A DNA stretch of 64,000 nucleotides from CAVZGO01 sp963774935 (lineage in GTDB: Bacteria; Chloroflexota; Anaerolineae; Anaerolineales; UBA4823), in contig CAVZGO010000013.1 in NCBI GenBank assembly GCA_963774935.1, positions 248,001-312,000 on the forward strand. The letters are read 5' to 3'. Within the stretch, counting starts at the first letter, position 1, and each line of letters opens with the position of its first letter. The position numbers and the translations under genes are program-made. The notes beneath the pieces are model-generated. The model saw nothing but the letters and a program-made list of their open reading frames with translations, ran no database searches and was not told the DNA's origin. Shown piece after piece: positions 41,559 to 51,900 of this stretch.

Positions 41559-42746
41559 ATGCGGATACTTATTATCCTTACCTATTACAGGCCTCATTAT
41601 TCAGGCTTGACCATCCACGCGGAGCGCGAAGCACGCGCCCTGGTTGAGCGCGGCCATCATGTGACGGTGCTGACCTCCAGATTCGACCCCAACCTGCCGT
41701 TTCAGGAGACGCGAGATGGTGTCCGCATTGTTCGTCCCAAGGTATGGTTCCACATCAGCAAAGGCGTCATCATGCCCTCGATGGTTTATTGGGCAAGTAA
41801 ACTGGCCAGCCAGGCGGATGTGGTGCATCTGCATGCCCCCCAGTTAGATGCCGCACCGATTGCTTTAATTAACCGTTTACTCCGAAAACCGGTGGTGCTT
41901 ACCTACCATTGCGATCTCTTACTGCCCACCGGCTTTGTTCACCGCCTGGCAAACTTCGTGTCCAATGTGGCTAATCACATCACAGCCGGTTCTGCCCAGG
42001 TTATCGTCCACAACACCAGGGATTATGCCGAGCATTCACCATTCTTAAGCAACTACCTTGATAAACTATATCCGATCCTGCCCCCGGTGGAAGTCGCACA
42101 GATCAGCGAACAAGACCGGCTTGCCTTTCGGGAAAAATTTAATATCACCCCCGACCAGCGCTTGATCGGCATGGCAGCCCGCCTGGCTACCGAAAAGGGA
42201 GTCGAATATCTGGTCCAAGCCCTGCCAATCGTGCAGCAGCGATTTCCCACTGCCAGGGTATTATTTGTTGGACCTTACCAGAATGTCGTCGGCGAAATGG
42301 GGTATGCTCAACGGCTGGCACCGTTGATTCAAAGTGCTGGACAGCACTGGTCTTTCTTAGGCGTCGTTTCCCCACAAGAAATGGCAGCGTTCTTCCACGA
42401 GTGTGAAGTTACGGTATTACCGAGCATCAACAGCACCGAATCGTATGGACTGGTGCAGGTTGAGTCGATGACTTGCGGAACACCGGTGGTCGCGTCAGAT
42501 ATCCCAGGCGTACGTGTTCCGGTAACTATGTCAGGAACTGGTCAAATTGTTGCACCTGGGGATGTAAACGAGCTGGCTAAAGCCTTGATAGCCATACTCG
42601 AAGATCCTGATGCATACCAGGGTAATCCTGAGAAAGTGGTTCAACTTTCCACCCCCCAATCTGTAGCCGTTGAATATGAAACAGCTTTTCGAATGGCACA
42701 GAAAAAATCCACCAAGCCAGCTAAACAGGAGTCACCATCGGCATGA
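41559..42746 (+). CDS. GT4 family glycosyltransferase
   Basis: This GT-B enzyme of 395 residues is probably the cytoplasmic sugar transferase of the glycan cluster. The N-terminus (MRILIILTYYRPHYSGLTIHAEREARALVERGHHVTVLT) is typical, and VVHLHAPQLD and RLIGMAARLATEKGVEYLVQAL follow. The C-terminal donor-site region contains INSTESYGLVQVESMTCGTPVVAS with the E-x7-E pair. It starts 12 bp after the flippase-like gene, and its stop overlaps the nucleotidyltransferase start in ATGA. A GDP-heptose or GDP-mannose donor would match the downstream enzymes, but this is inference. Confidence 0.9.
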   Translation: MRILIILTYYRPHYSGLTIHAEREARALVERGHHVTVLTSRFDPNLPFQETRDGVRIVRPKVWFHISKGVIMPSMVYWASKLASQADVVHLHAPQLDAAPIALINRLLRKPVVLTYHCDLLLPTGFVHRLANFVSNVANHITAGSAQVIVHNTRDYAEHSPFLSNYLDKLYPILPPVEVAQISEQDRLAFREKFNITPDQRLIGMAARLATEKGVEYLVQALPIVQQRFPTARVLFVGPYQNVVGEMGYAQRLAPLIQSAGQHWSFLGVVSPQEMAAFFHECEVTVLPSINSTESYGLVQVESMTCGTPVVASDIPGVRVPVTMSGTGQIVAPGDVNELAKALIAILEDPDAYQGNPEKVVQLSTPQSVAVEYETAFRMAQKKSTKPAKQESPSA

Positions 42747-43534
42747 ACACCCAGGCGACACCCAGCATGCCTGATACAGTGATAATCCTGGCAGGGGGAT
42801 TGGGCACTCGCCTTCGCTCGGTCTTACCCGACCAGCCAAAGGTTCTGGCGCATGTGGCGGGAAAGCCCTTCCTTGACTATGTAATCGAATTCCTGGCAGA
42901 CCAGGGGATTAATCACATCATATTTTCCATTGGCTACCTCGCAGAACAGGTGATAACATTTGTTGGCGATGGTTCGCGATGGAAGATCAAAGTGAGTTAC
43001 AGTCAGGAGAGGACACCATTGGGGACTGCAGGAGCTATTCGGCTGGCAAGTCATGAGTTGAAACAACCATTTTTTGCAATCAACGGCGATACCTTGTTTA
43101 CGATTTCGCTGCAATCACTGTGGCAAGCCCAAACGGAGCAAAACGCGCTGGCTACCATCGGATTGCGGAGACTTTCACAAGCCCAATCGGAAGCCTGGCA
43201 GCGTGGCTGTGTAAAATTGTCATCACGCGGACTGATCGAGTCCTTCACCGAAAAGCCTTCCGGACGCCTGAATGATGTAGAGAACAGTCCCATCCTGACC
43301 AATGGTGGAGTCTATGTCTTCGAACCTGCCGCGTTCGAAGGGATTGATGTTGGGCAAGCTGCATCTCTCGAAATGGATCTATTCCCTGCCCTGGCAACGC
43401 AAGGCTGTTTAGCCGGGCAGGTGCAGGATGGTTATTTCGTCGATATCGGAACGCCGGAAAGTCTGGCTGCATTTGAGGCGGATTTAGAAGGTTCTGTTTC
43501 AGGAGTATCAACACTGTGGAAACTGCAGAGCTAA
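42743..43534 (+). CDS. hddC: HddC-like sugar-phosphate guanylyl/nucleotidyltransferase
   Basis: This 263-residue nucleotidyltransferase begins with VIILAGGLGTRLRSVLPDQPKVLAHVAGKPFLDYVI, closely like HddC (D-glycero-alpha-D-manno-heptose 1-phosphate guanylyltransferase), including the GTRLRSV variant of the GxGTRL motif. NGDTLF supplies the metal-binding Asp, and DIGTPESLAAFEADL ends the domain. With the following SIS isomerase and GHMP kinase it forms three of the four enzymes of GDP-D-glycero-alpha-D-manno-heptose synthesis. The substrate assignment rests mainly on that context; a GDP-mannose or dTDP-sugar enzyme is the alternative. Confidence 0.8.
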   Translation: MNTQATPSMPDTVIILAGGLGTRLRSVLPDQPKVLAHVAGKPFLDYVIEFLADQGINHIIFSIGYLAEQVITFVGDGSRWKIKVSYSQERTPLGTAGAIRLASHELKQPFFAINGDTLFTISLQSLWQAQTEQNALATIGLRRLSQAQSEAWQRGCVKLSSRGLIESFTEKPSGRLNDVENSPILTNGGVYVFEPAAFEGIDVGQAASLEMDLFPALATQGCLAGQVQDGYFVDIGTPESLAAFEADLEGSVSGVSTLWKLQS

Positions 43535-44157
43535 AATCCTTTATTTCCAACGAGCTTGATAGCTCGGCACGCCTTCTCCTAAAAATAAGCCACGAGATGA
43601 GCGGGCAGATTTTACTTGTTGCATCACTACTGGTGGAACAATTGCTGGCTGGACGTAAAATCTTGATTTTCGGCAATGGGGGATCAGCAGCGGACGCGCA
43701 GCATTTTGCCAGTGAGCTTGCCGGTCGCTACCGCAGGGAGCGCCAGGCTCTCCCTGCCATTTCCCTGACAACCGACACATCGCTTCTCACCGCCATCAGC
43801 AACGATTACGACTTCAACCAGGTATTCTCCCGACAGGTAGAAGCCCTGGCTCAGCCGGGGGATGTCGTCATCGGCATCAGCACCAGCGGACGCTCTGCGA
43901 ATATCATCACCGGCTTGCAGAAGGCGAAAGACCTTGGGGCAGTCACCGTTGCGTTGATCGGTGCGAATACTTCCGAATTAGCTGCTGTCTCAGATCAAAT
44001 AATTTCGATTCCTTCATCAGATACTCCCCGTATCCAGGAATCGCATGCGGTGATCATTCACATCCTGTGTGACATCGTCGAGCAAGCCGTTGTGGATCAG
44101 GTGCCTAATCAATCAAAGACTGATCTTAACAAAAGCGATTCTCAGGAGCAAAGATGA
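43516..44157 (+). CDS. gmhA: Sedoheptulose-7-phosphate isomerase (GmhA-like, SIS domain)
   Basis: GmhA converts sedoheptulose 7-phosphate to glycero-manno-heptose 7-phosphate. The 213 residues carry a SIS domain with ILIFGNGGSAADAQHFASELAGRYRRERQALPAISLTTDTSLLTAISNDYDFNQVFSRQVEAL, very close to GmhA proteins, then GDVVIGISTSGRSANIITGLQKAK and a C-terminal helix with QESHAVIIHILCDIVEQ. The start GTG 43516 overlaps the previous gene by 19 bp, and the stop overlaps the next gene in ATGA. A C-terminal tail of about 17 polar residues is extra. Confidence 0.9.
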   Translation: METAELKSFISNELDSSARLLLKISHEMSGQILLVASLLVEQLLAGRKILIFGNGGSAADAQHFASELAGRYRRERQALPAISLTTDTSLLTAISNDYDFNQVFSRQVEALAQPGDVVIGISTSGRSANIITGLQKAKDLGAVTVALIGANTSELAAVSDQIISIPSSDTPRIQESHAVIIHILCDIVEQAVVDQVPNQSKTDLNKSDSQEQR

Positions 44158-45194
44158 TTGCTTATCGAGCACAAGCGCCACTGAGAATCAGTTTTGCGGG
44201 TGGTGGCACCGATGTCTCCCCGTATGCCGATGAACGAGGCGGTCTGGTACTCAATGCTACGATCGATAAATATGCTTATGCAACGCTGCGACCAACTGAT
44301 GAAAGCTCGATCAGGATTAAGTCGCTAGATTACCAGACAATTGCAAAATTTAACCTTGACCAGCCTCTCATTTATGACGGGCAATTAGATTTGGTCAAAG
44401 CCGCCATCCGCCGCTTGAAAGATCACCCTCTGGGCAATTCCCGGAAAGGTTTTGACCTGCTGCTACACACCGATGCGCCTCCAGGCTCTGGTCTGGGATC
44501 CTCCTCTGCGGTGGTAGTGGCAATTATTGGCGCCATCGGTCACTGGCTTCAACTCCCGCTGACGACATATGAGATCGCCTCACTGGCTTACCAAATCGAG
44601 CGGGAGGATCTTGGCATCAAAGGCGGTCGCCAGGATCAGTATGCCGCAACATTTGGTGGTTTTAACCTGATCGAGTTCTATCACGACCGTGTTATCGTAA
44701 ATCCCTTACGCATTCCAGACTCTGTGCTGAACGAATTGCATTTCAGCCTGCTGCTTTTTTATACTGGAGGCACCCGGTTATCGGCTCACATCATCGATGC
44801 GCAAACCCAGGGATACATCCAGCGCCAGGAGGATGTGGTCGCAGCCATGGATAACCTCAAACAATTGACCATCGAGACCAAGAATGCACTTCTCCAGGGG
44901 CGGCTTGAGGATTTCGGCGCTCTTTTGCACGAATCCTGGGAGAACAAGAAGAAAATGGCTGCCACCATAACGAATCCAAAAATTGAAGAAATCTACGAGG
45001 CTGCCCGGCGGCTAGGAGCACTGGGCGGGAAAATTAGCGGTGCAGGCGGGGGCGGTTATATGTTCTTATATTGCCCATATGAATCGCAGCAAGCTATTTC
45101 CGAGAGGCTGGAATCGCTTGGTGCGGTACGGCGCAGTTATACCTTTGAAAATCACGGCTTGCAATCCTGGGAAACATCGTTAGCAAGGGCATGA
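44154..45194 (+). CDS. hddA: HddA-like GHMP kinase (heptose 7-phosphate kinase)
   Basis: This 346-residue GHMP kinase begins APLRISFAGGGTDVSPYADERGGLVLNATIDKYAYATL, the form shared by HddA (D-glycero-alpha-D-manno-heptose-7-phosphate kinase) and fucokinase-like enzymes. The ATP loop is DAPPGSGLGSSSAVVVA and the C-terminal motif is LGGKISGAGGGGYMFLY. Between the GmhA- and HddC-like genes and in one translationally coupled string, its likely product is heptose 1,7-bisphosphate. The pathway still needs the GmhB phosphatase, which is not in this window. Its stop overlaps the next gene start in ATGA. Confidence 0.88.
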   Translation: MIAYRAQAPLRISFAGGGTDVSPYADERGGLVLNATIDKYAYATLRPTDESSIRIKSLDYQTIAKFNLDQPLIYDGQLDLVKAAIRRLKDHPLGNSRKGFDLLLHTDAPPGSGLGSSSAVVVAIIGAIGHWLQLPLTTYEIASLAYQIEREDLGIKGGRQDQYAATFGGFNLIEFYHDRVIVNPLRIPDSVLNELHFSLLLFYTGGTRLSAHIIDAQTQGYIQRQEDVVAAMDNLKQLTIETKNALLQGRLEDFGALLHESWENKKKMAATITNPKIEEIYEAARRLGALGGKISGAGGGGYMFLYCPYESQQAISERLESLGAVRRSYTFENHGLQSWETSLARA

Positions 45195-45979
45195 AAGATT
45201 ATCTCTGGCTCAATCTGCGTGACCTGCCATATTTCCGCTCCTTGCTCAGAGCAGTTGAGGCGCGCTTCTACCAGGATTTTGAACTGTGCAGTCCAATCCT
45301 GGATATCGGTTGTGGGGATGGGCATTTTGCCTCGATTGCTTTCGATCAGCCAATCGACGTGGGACTGGATCCATGGGGAGACCCCATTCGCAAAGCCGCA
45401 CAGCGCGGCGCCTACCACAGCCTTGTCCAGGCGGAGGCGGGCAAAACACCATTTCCAGATGCCTTTTTTGGCAGCGCCATCAGCAACTCTGTCCTGGAGC
45501 ACATTCCGGATGTCGACCAGGTGATCAAGGAAACAGCGCGGGTTTTAAGAAGCGGAGGATTTTTTTATTTCTGTGTGCCCAACCACCAGTTTCTGGATAG
45601 CCTGTCGATTGGTCGCAGCCTTGATAAACTAGGGCTTCACACAGCGGGCAACCGGTACCGCCAATTTTTCAATCGTATCGCACGGCATTATCACTGCGAT
45701 CCACCAGAGATCTGGCATGCACGCCTGGAAAGCGCGGGGTTTGAGGTCATCAAATGGTGGCATTATTACTCGCCAGCAGCCATGCAGGTCTCGGAATGGG
45801 GGCATTATCTGGGAGTACCGTCCTGGATCAGTCACAAGCTCACCAAGCGGTGGGTGCTCGTGCCGAGCCGCTGGAACCTATCGATCACCTACCAGGCAAT
45901 TAAGCGTTATTATTTAGAAAATCCAGTCCGTGATGACGGGGTATGCACCTTCTACATCGCCCGCAGGCTGGAAGATTAA
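45191..45979 (+). CDS. Class I SAM-dependent methyltransferase
   Basis: This 262-residue methyltransferase has motif I SPILDIGCGDGHFASIAF (about residues 35-52) for SAM binding, the acidic strand end in IDVGLDPWGD, and a motif IV-like segment FGSAISNSVLEHIPDVDQVI. The C-terminal part (about 150-262) is rich in Trp, Tyr and His and resembles no family I can name. In this cluster it probably methylates a sugar or lipid-linked glycan intermediate. It begins with a 4-bp overlap to the HddA-like gene. Confidence 0.87.
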   Translation: MKDYLWLNLRDLPYFRSLLRAVEARFYQDFELCSPILDIGCGDGHFASIAFDQPIDVGLDPWGDPIRKAAQRGAYHSLVQAEAGKTPFPDAFFGSAISNSVLEHIPDVDQVIKETARVLRSGGFFYFCVPNHQFLDSLSIGRSLDKLGLHTAGNRYRQFFNRIARHYHCDPPEIWHARLESAGFEVIKWWHYYSPAAMQVSEWGHYLGVPSWISHKLTKRWVLVPSRWNLSITYQAIKRYYLENPVRDDGVCTFYIARRLED

Positions 45980-46010
45980 TTCTGGCAGTCGGCTATTTGG
46001 ATAACAAATA

Positions 46011-46814
46011 ATGCTATTTCGCAAATATATTTACTACCTGATTTCCATCTGGGAGCTGCTGACCAGCGTACGCCCTACTTCCACGGTGCTTAAGATCTTC
46101 ACCCGACGCAGCACATCTGGGGCACAAAAAATCAGACTGCCGCGTCACGGAGTAATGTTTAAGGTGCGTGGCGCGATGGATGTATGGAGTGTGAAAGAGA
46201 CTTTTATCGACCGTTTCTATGAGCGCTATGGTGAAAAAATCGGTGCAGGATGGACGATTGTAGATATCGGCGGTGGAATCGGCGATTTCACCACTTTTGC
46301 TGCGAAGGCGCATGCAGATAATCGTGTGTTTGCCTTTGAGCCCACCCCTCAATCACACCAATTGTTGCAGGATAACCTGCAGCTCAATCAGGTAACAAAC
46401 GCAACGGCATTTCCTCAAGCTGTGTGGAGGGAGAATGGCGCAATCGAAATCGATATGTCTGTAGGCGAGCCTGGACAATTCACCAGCCAGCAGAGCAGTC
46501 AGGACAGCATCCCGGCAGGCAAGGTGCTGGTCCCTGCAATATCTCTGGCGGAGCTTTTTAACCGACTAAACCTAATTCGCTGTGACCTGTTGAAAATGGA
46601 TTGCGAGGGCGCTGAATACCCGATTCTATTTTCAACTCCGGATCAGGTTTTCAGCCAAATCCAGCGGATCGTGATGGAATATCATGATAATACCCAGAAA
46701 GCCAACCACCGGGATCTGGAAGAATACCTGATCCAAAAAGGTTATAAGGTTCAAATACACCCGAGCGCGGTTCATAGTTATTTAGGCTATCTTTTCGCCA
46801 CAAGGAGCACATGA
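46011..46814 (+). CDS. FkbM family methyltransferase
   Basis: This 267-residue protein has the FkbM methyltransferase domain: WTIVDIGGGIGDFTTFAAKAHADNRVFAFEPTPQSHQLLQDNLQLNQV (SAM-binding region and the EP motif), then LLKMDCEGAEYPILF, which is the family signature, then a short C-terminal part. FkbM enzymes usually O-methylate sugar or polyketide hydroxyls, and in glycan clusters they modify surface sugars. The N-terminal ~45 residues include a basic amphipathic stretch that may hold it at the membrane. It lies 31 bp after the other methyltransferase gene. Confidence 0.92.
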   Translation: MLFRKYIYYLISIWELLTSVRPTSTVLKIFTRRSTSGAQKIRLPRHGVMFKVRGAMDVWSVKETFIDRFYERYGEKIGAGWTIVDIGGGIGDFTTFAAKAHADNRVFAFEPTPQSHQLLQDNLQLNQVTNATAFPQAVWRENGAIEIDMSVGEPGQFTSQQSSQDSIPAGKVLVPAISLAELFNRLNLIRCDLLKMDCEGAEYPILFSTPDQVFSQIQRIVMEYHDNTQKANHRDLEEYLIQKGYKVQIHPSAVHSYLGYLFATRST

Positions 46815-46824
46815 ACGTAAGGCG

Positions 46825-48992
46825 ATGCAGGAACCAAGCGTTTTAGACTATCTAAAATCAAAGATCGCTCCCTGGAAATATCCGCCGGTTAAGTTGGGTG
46901 ACGAAAAGGCTGGTCAATCTACTCCATTAAAACCCCCGGCAGAGCAAACAGACGAGCAGGAAACCGAGATTGCTCTTGACCGGCAGAGCTCTGTGGTCCA
47001 GCCACAGGTAAGCCATAAATCTTCCTGGCCCTGGCGAGCCCTGGCGGGTCTGCTCACTGCACTAGTGGCTCAATTTAGCCTGGAGGCGCGTCCGGATCGC
47101 AGCTGGCATACAGGCGTATTTCTGTACATAGTCGCTGCAGGACTGATCACCTGGTCAATCTTACGGAAAGAATGGCAGGTTGCAAGCCCGCAGGAAGATG
47201 AACCGGTTAAACACCCCTTGACGGTAAAAATCGTGCCGTTCATCCTCGGATTGGTGCTGGCAATTTTGACTTTCCTGATGAGCGGCGGCAACCGTTTCAC
47301 ATGGGTTAATGTAGCTCTGTTGGTCTTATCTATAGGTCTGCTGGGATTTGCATTCTGGCAGCCGGGTAATAAAAGCTGGCGTAAGCAGATCGCCACTGGT
47401 TGGGAAAAAGTTACCGGTAAAGCCTGGTGGAAAAGCAACTGGTGGTGGGTTAGTTTAACCACCGGTGTTGTTGTACTCGCTGCAATTTACCGGTTCGCCA
47501 ACCTGACACAAATTCCCCCAGAGATGAACAGCGATCATGCGGAAAAAATCCTAGATAGCCTGAGAGTGACTCTTGGTCAGACTCTAATCTTCTTCCCCAA
47601 CAATGGGGGGAGAGAGCCCCTGCAGATGTACCTGGTTGCCGGACTCAACCAGATATTCGGGGTAGAGCTCAATTTTACTGCCATCAAAATCGTCTCGACC
47701 ACCGCCGGATTTCTCTCACTGGCCCTTTATTTACCTGACCGGAAAGGAAATTGCAAACCGACGAGTGGGTTTACTGGCAATGGCACTGGCAGGGGTTGCT
47801 TATTGGCCAAATGTGGTCTCGCGGCTTGGGCTGCGCCTGCCTTTTTACATCCTGTTCACATCCGCATTCATCTACCTGCTCCTGCACGGCTTGAGGAGCA
47901 AACAGCGCAATTCGTTCATTCTGGGTGGAATTGTCCTTGGAGCCAGTTTTTATGGCTACAGCGCTAATCGCATCCTTCCCCTGCTTCTGCTCGTCGCGGT
48001 TGGCATCTATTTATTGCACAAGCGGGATGCCTCGGTTCGCCAGCATATCATTGCCTGCTCCATTTTGCTGGCTTTATTTACCGGGGTGACCGCTATTCCT
48101 CTCATTCGATTCACTTTGGAACAACCGGATGTGTTTTTATACCGCACGCTGAGCCGGATGAGCAACCTGGAACAGCCATTATCTGGACCTGCAGTGATTC
48201 TATTCTTGCAAAATCTTGGGCGTGCGCTGGCAATGTTTTCATGGTCGAATGGCAGCGTATGGACCGTATCCATTCCTTACCGGCCAGCATTGGAGGTGGG
48301 CAGCGGGGCACTGTTCTGGTGCGGCGCCTGGCTCATGGGCGTCACCTACATTCAGAAGGCGCCACTGGCTGCATTTATTCCTGCTGGTATCGATTCCCAT
48401 TTTGATGCTGCCATCCATACTCTCACTGGCGTTCCCGATTGAGAATCCAAGCCTTTATCGCACTGGTGGGGCGATGGTGCCTGTGTTTCTAATCGCAGCA
48501 GCAGCATTGGATGGCTTGATGACATCCTTCGAAACGCAGATGGAGCGGCAAGGCAAATTCATCGCTTCATCCATTGCTGCAGTTTTACTTCTAATCACAG
48601 CGGCACAGGGTTATGATCTGGTGTTTAACCAATACCAGGAGCAATATCGTTTGGGAGCCTGGAATACTTCCGAGATGGCTGAAGTAGTTCGAGAATTCGA
48701 AGAAAGTTCTGGTATAGTAGAGAACGTTTGGATCATGGGCTATCCCTATTGGGTGGATACACGCCTGGTCTCTATCCAGACCGGACACCCGCTGCGCGAT
48801 TTTGCACTTTTTGTTGATGATCTGGATAAAATACCATCTACAACTGAGGCGAAATTATTTTTTATCAAACCAGAAGATGCAAATGCAATCCAGGAGCTGG
48901 AACAAAAATTCCCACTGGGAGTGATGAGCCTTCACTCATCTTCATCACCAGGCAAGGATTTTTTGATATTCTATGTCCCTCCAGAATCGTGA
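46825..48992 (+). pseudogene. GT39-like (ArnT/PMT) membrane glycosyltransferase, twice frameshifted
   Basis: This is a GT-C transferase that would move a sugar from a polyprenyl-phosphate donor at the outer membrane face. Frame 1 (46825 to about 47731) has a hydrophilic N-terminal tail (about 75 residues), six membrane segments and IPPEMNSDHAEKILDSLR with the acidic loop of GT39. Frame 2 (about 47735-48350) reads LTGKEIANRRVGLLAMALAG and more helices. Frame 3 (about 48354-48992) reads RRRHWLHLFLLVSIPILML, then a soluble C-terminal domain. Both breaks are +1: TTT at 47730-47732 and TT at 48351-48352. The restored protein has about 720 residues. Three matched pieces in one order make sequencing indels likely. 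Confidence 0.85.
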
Positions 48993-51900
48993 ACTGGTGG
49001 CTAACATTTCAAGTATGAACGAATCCACTATAGACACACCATCAAAAAAGAAAACCCCTTTATGGGTTTTCGATCTCTTATTAATTTTTGTGCTTCTGTT
49101 TGGAGCCTATTTACGCGGCGCGGGGCTGTACTGGGGTGAATACCAGTATCTCCATCCGGACGAGCGTTTCCTGGTTTGGGTAGGAACAGATATCAGTCCT
49201 GTAACCGTAAAAGAGGTGGACGGTGAGGTTGAGAAAACCTGGATGAGCTGGTCAGAGTATTTTGACACAGTCAATTCATCCCTCAATCCCAACAATCGTG
49301 GGCATGGATTTTACGTCTATGGCACACTGCCGATGTTCTTGACCCGGGTGGCGGTTGAGCTGATCTTTGGCCATTCTGGTTTTGATGTGATGACACAGGC
49401 TGGTCGTGCCTTATCCGCAGCATCCGATCTGCTGACGGTTTTGTTGGTATACCTGATCGCTGCACGCCTGTATGATCGCCGGGTCGGGCTGCTCGCGGCT
49501 GCATTTTCCAGCGTCGCCGTGCTGCAAATCCAGCAGTCCCATTTCTTTACAATGGACACATTTGCCAACGTGTTCAGCTACACAGCGATTTACTTTGCTA
49601 TAAGAATTATGACCGATCCCAGACCGTGGCCTGAGCTGACGGATCAACCAATACAGCAAACAGAGCCTCAAGGGATCAAATCGCGCACCTGGGTAAAGGT
49701 GCTTGGGCGGCTGGTACGCCACCCACTGCTTTGGCCCAGCCTGGCATTTGGGATCTTCTACGGCATGGCGATGGCTTCCAAGCTCAGCATCTATCCGCTG
49801 GCTTTTCTGCTCCCGGCAGCAATCGCCCTGCGCATGTTGAAACTACCTCGCCAGGATGCCTCGCGGCACATCGCTCCAGCTATCATCTACCTGGTAGTAG
49901 CTGGTCTAGCGAGCCTGGTCATATTTCGGCTGGCGCAGCCTTATGCCTTCAGCGGACCGGGCATACTTGGAATTAAACCCAGTGAGCGATGGGTCGCGCA
50001 GATCCGGGAGCAGCGCGCCCAGGCGACTGATGAAGTCGATTTTCCGCCCGCCATGCAATGGGCGAGAAGATCGGTAACTTTCTCATTCCAAAACCTGACC
50101 GCATGGGGCTTGGGGCTACCGCTGGGCATCCTTGCCTGGATTGGGTTCTTATGGATCGGCTGGCGGATGGTCAAAGGCGACTGGCAAAAGCATGTTCTGC
50201 TATGGGGATGGACAGCTATTTATTTTGGCTGGCAGTCTCTGGCACTAAACCCAACCATGCGCTACCAACTCCCTGTCTACCCTGCGCTGGCAATTTTTGC
50301 AGCCTGGGCGATTGTGGCATTGTGGGATCTTGGGAAACCAAAGGTTGATCAAGTATTGAAAAAACAGCGCTTGAATGGATTTCGCCTGGCCGCGGTGATA
50401 ACCGGAGGATTGGTTTTGTTGGCCGCAGGCATTTACGCCTTTGGATTCTCGCGCATCTACACCCGACCAATCACCCGTATCAATGCTTCGCGCTGGATTT
50501 TTGAGAATATCCCGGGGCCGATTAATTTCCACATCCAGACCGCAGATGGACAGGTCCAGCAGCCAGTTCCGTTTCCTTATGGCAACGTCATCATGCCCGG
50601 GCTGGCGTACAATGGACTGTTTACTCCAAAAACTTCAGGTACCCTGACTGAAATTTACCTGCCGCACCTGAAAGATATGCGCGGAGTGGATCAGGCAACC
50701 GAGCTGGAAATCAACATCCAGTCCCCTGACGGCACAACCCTTTCCACTGCCTCACTGAATGAAAACCTGGCAGAAAACGCCAATCCCCTGGGGAACGCCT
50801 TTACCCTTCCGCTCGATCCACCCATCCAGGTGGATCCGGGCAACACCTACCTGTTTCAAGTCAAACTTAACGGTGAGCCACCGAAGGCATTGCTTCACAA
50901 CCTCGTTTCTTTGCGCTTTAACAGCGCCGACGGTCAGGTACTGGATTACCCGATTTTCGCGGCGAATGATGCCTCCTGGCTGCGCGTCGCTGCCGGATCT
51001 GTCTTCGAAGCGCCGGCAGACGGATATGTTACCGAAATTTACCTGCCCATCCTCGAGAACCAATCATTCAGCGATCTCCCTGTTGAATTGGCTCTGAGCT
51101 TACAGATTGAAGGAACTGATAACAACGTAACGACAAAGACCATGATTGGCCAGCCTAAGGTGGACGATCCACGCGGCCCGGGGTATGTTTTCTCTCTGGA
51201 CACTCCTTTCGACCTCCTTGCAGGTGAGAAAGCCAACCTTTACCTGACCCTTCCCAGCAACCAACCGGCGATCAGCCTGACCGGGGCTGGACTGGCAAAC
51301 GAAGGTGAATGGGACGATGGCCTGCCCTTACGCATGGATGGCTACGATGGTTTTGGCGGGATTTACCCCCTCGACCTGAATTTCAACATGTACTGGGATG
51401 ACACACCCGAAAAACTGGAGCGCTTCCTGCGCATTCTGGATGAATCGGATTACATTGTTATCTCTTCTAACCGTCAATGGGGCAGCCTGACCCGCATCCC
51501 AGAGCGCTTCCCAATGACGACCACATATTATCGCAACTTACTCGGCTGTCCAGCCAACCAGGACATCGTCTGGTGTTACCGCACCGCCCAACCGGGGGAT
51601 TTTGCCGGTGACCTCGGGTTTGAGCTGGTTAAAGTCTTCGAATCAAATCCATCCATCGGACCAATAAGTATCAATGACCAGTTTGCAGAAGAAGCCTTCA
51701 CGGTCTACGATCATCCCAAGGTGTTTGTTTTCAAGAAAACGGCAGATTATTCTCCTGAGCAGGCACGGGAGATCCTGGGCAGTGTTGATCTCAGTAAGGT
51801 GGTTCGGCTGGCTCCGTTAAAATTCAAGGACACCCCTGCCGACCTGCTCTTACCTCTGCGCAGATGGCTCGAACAACAAGCTGGCGGCACCTGGTCTGAA

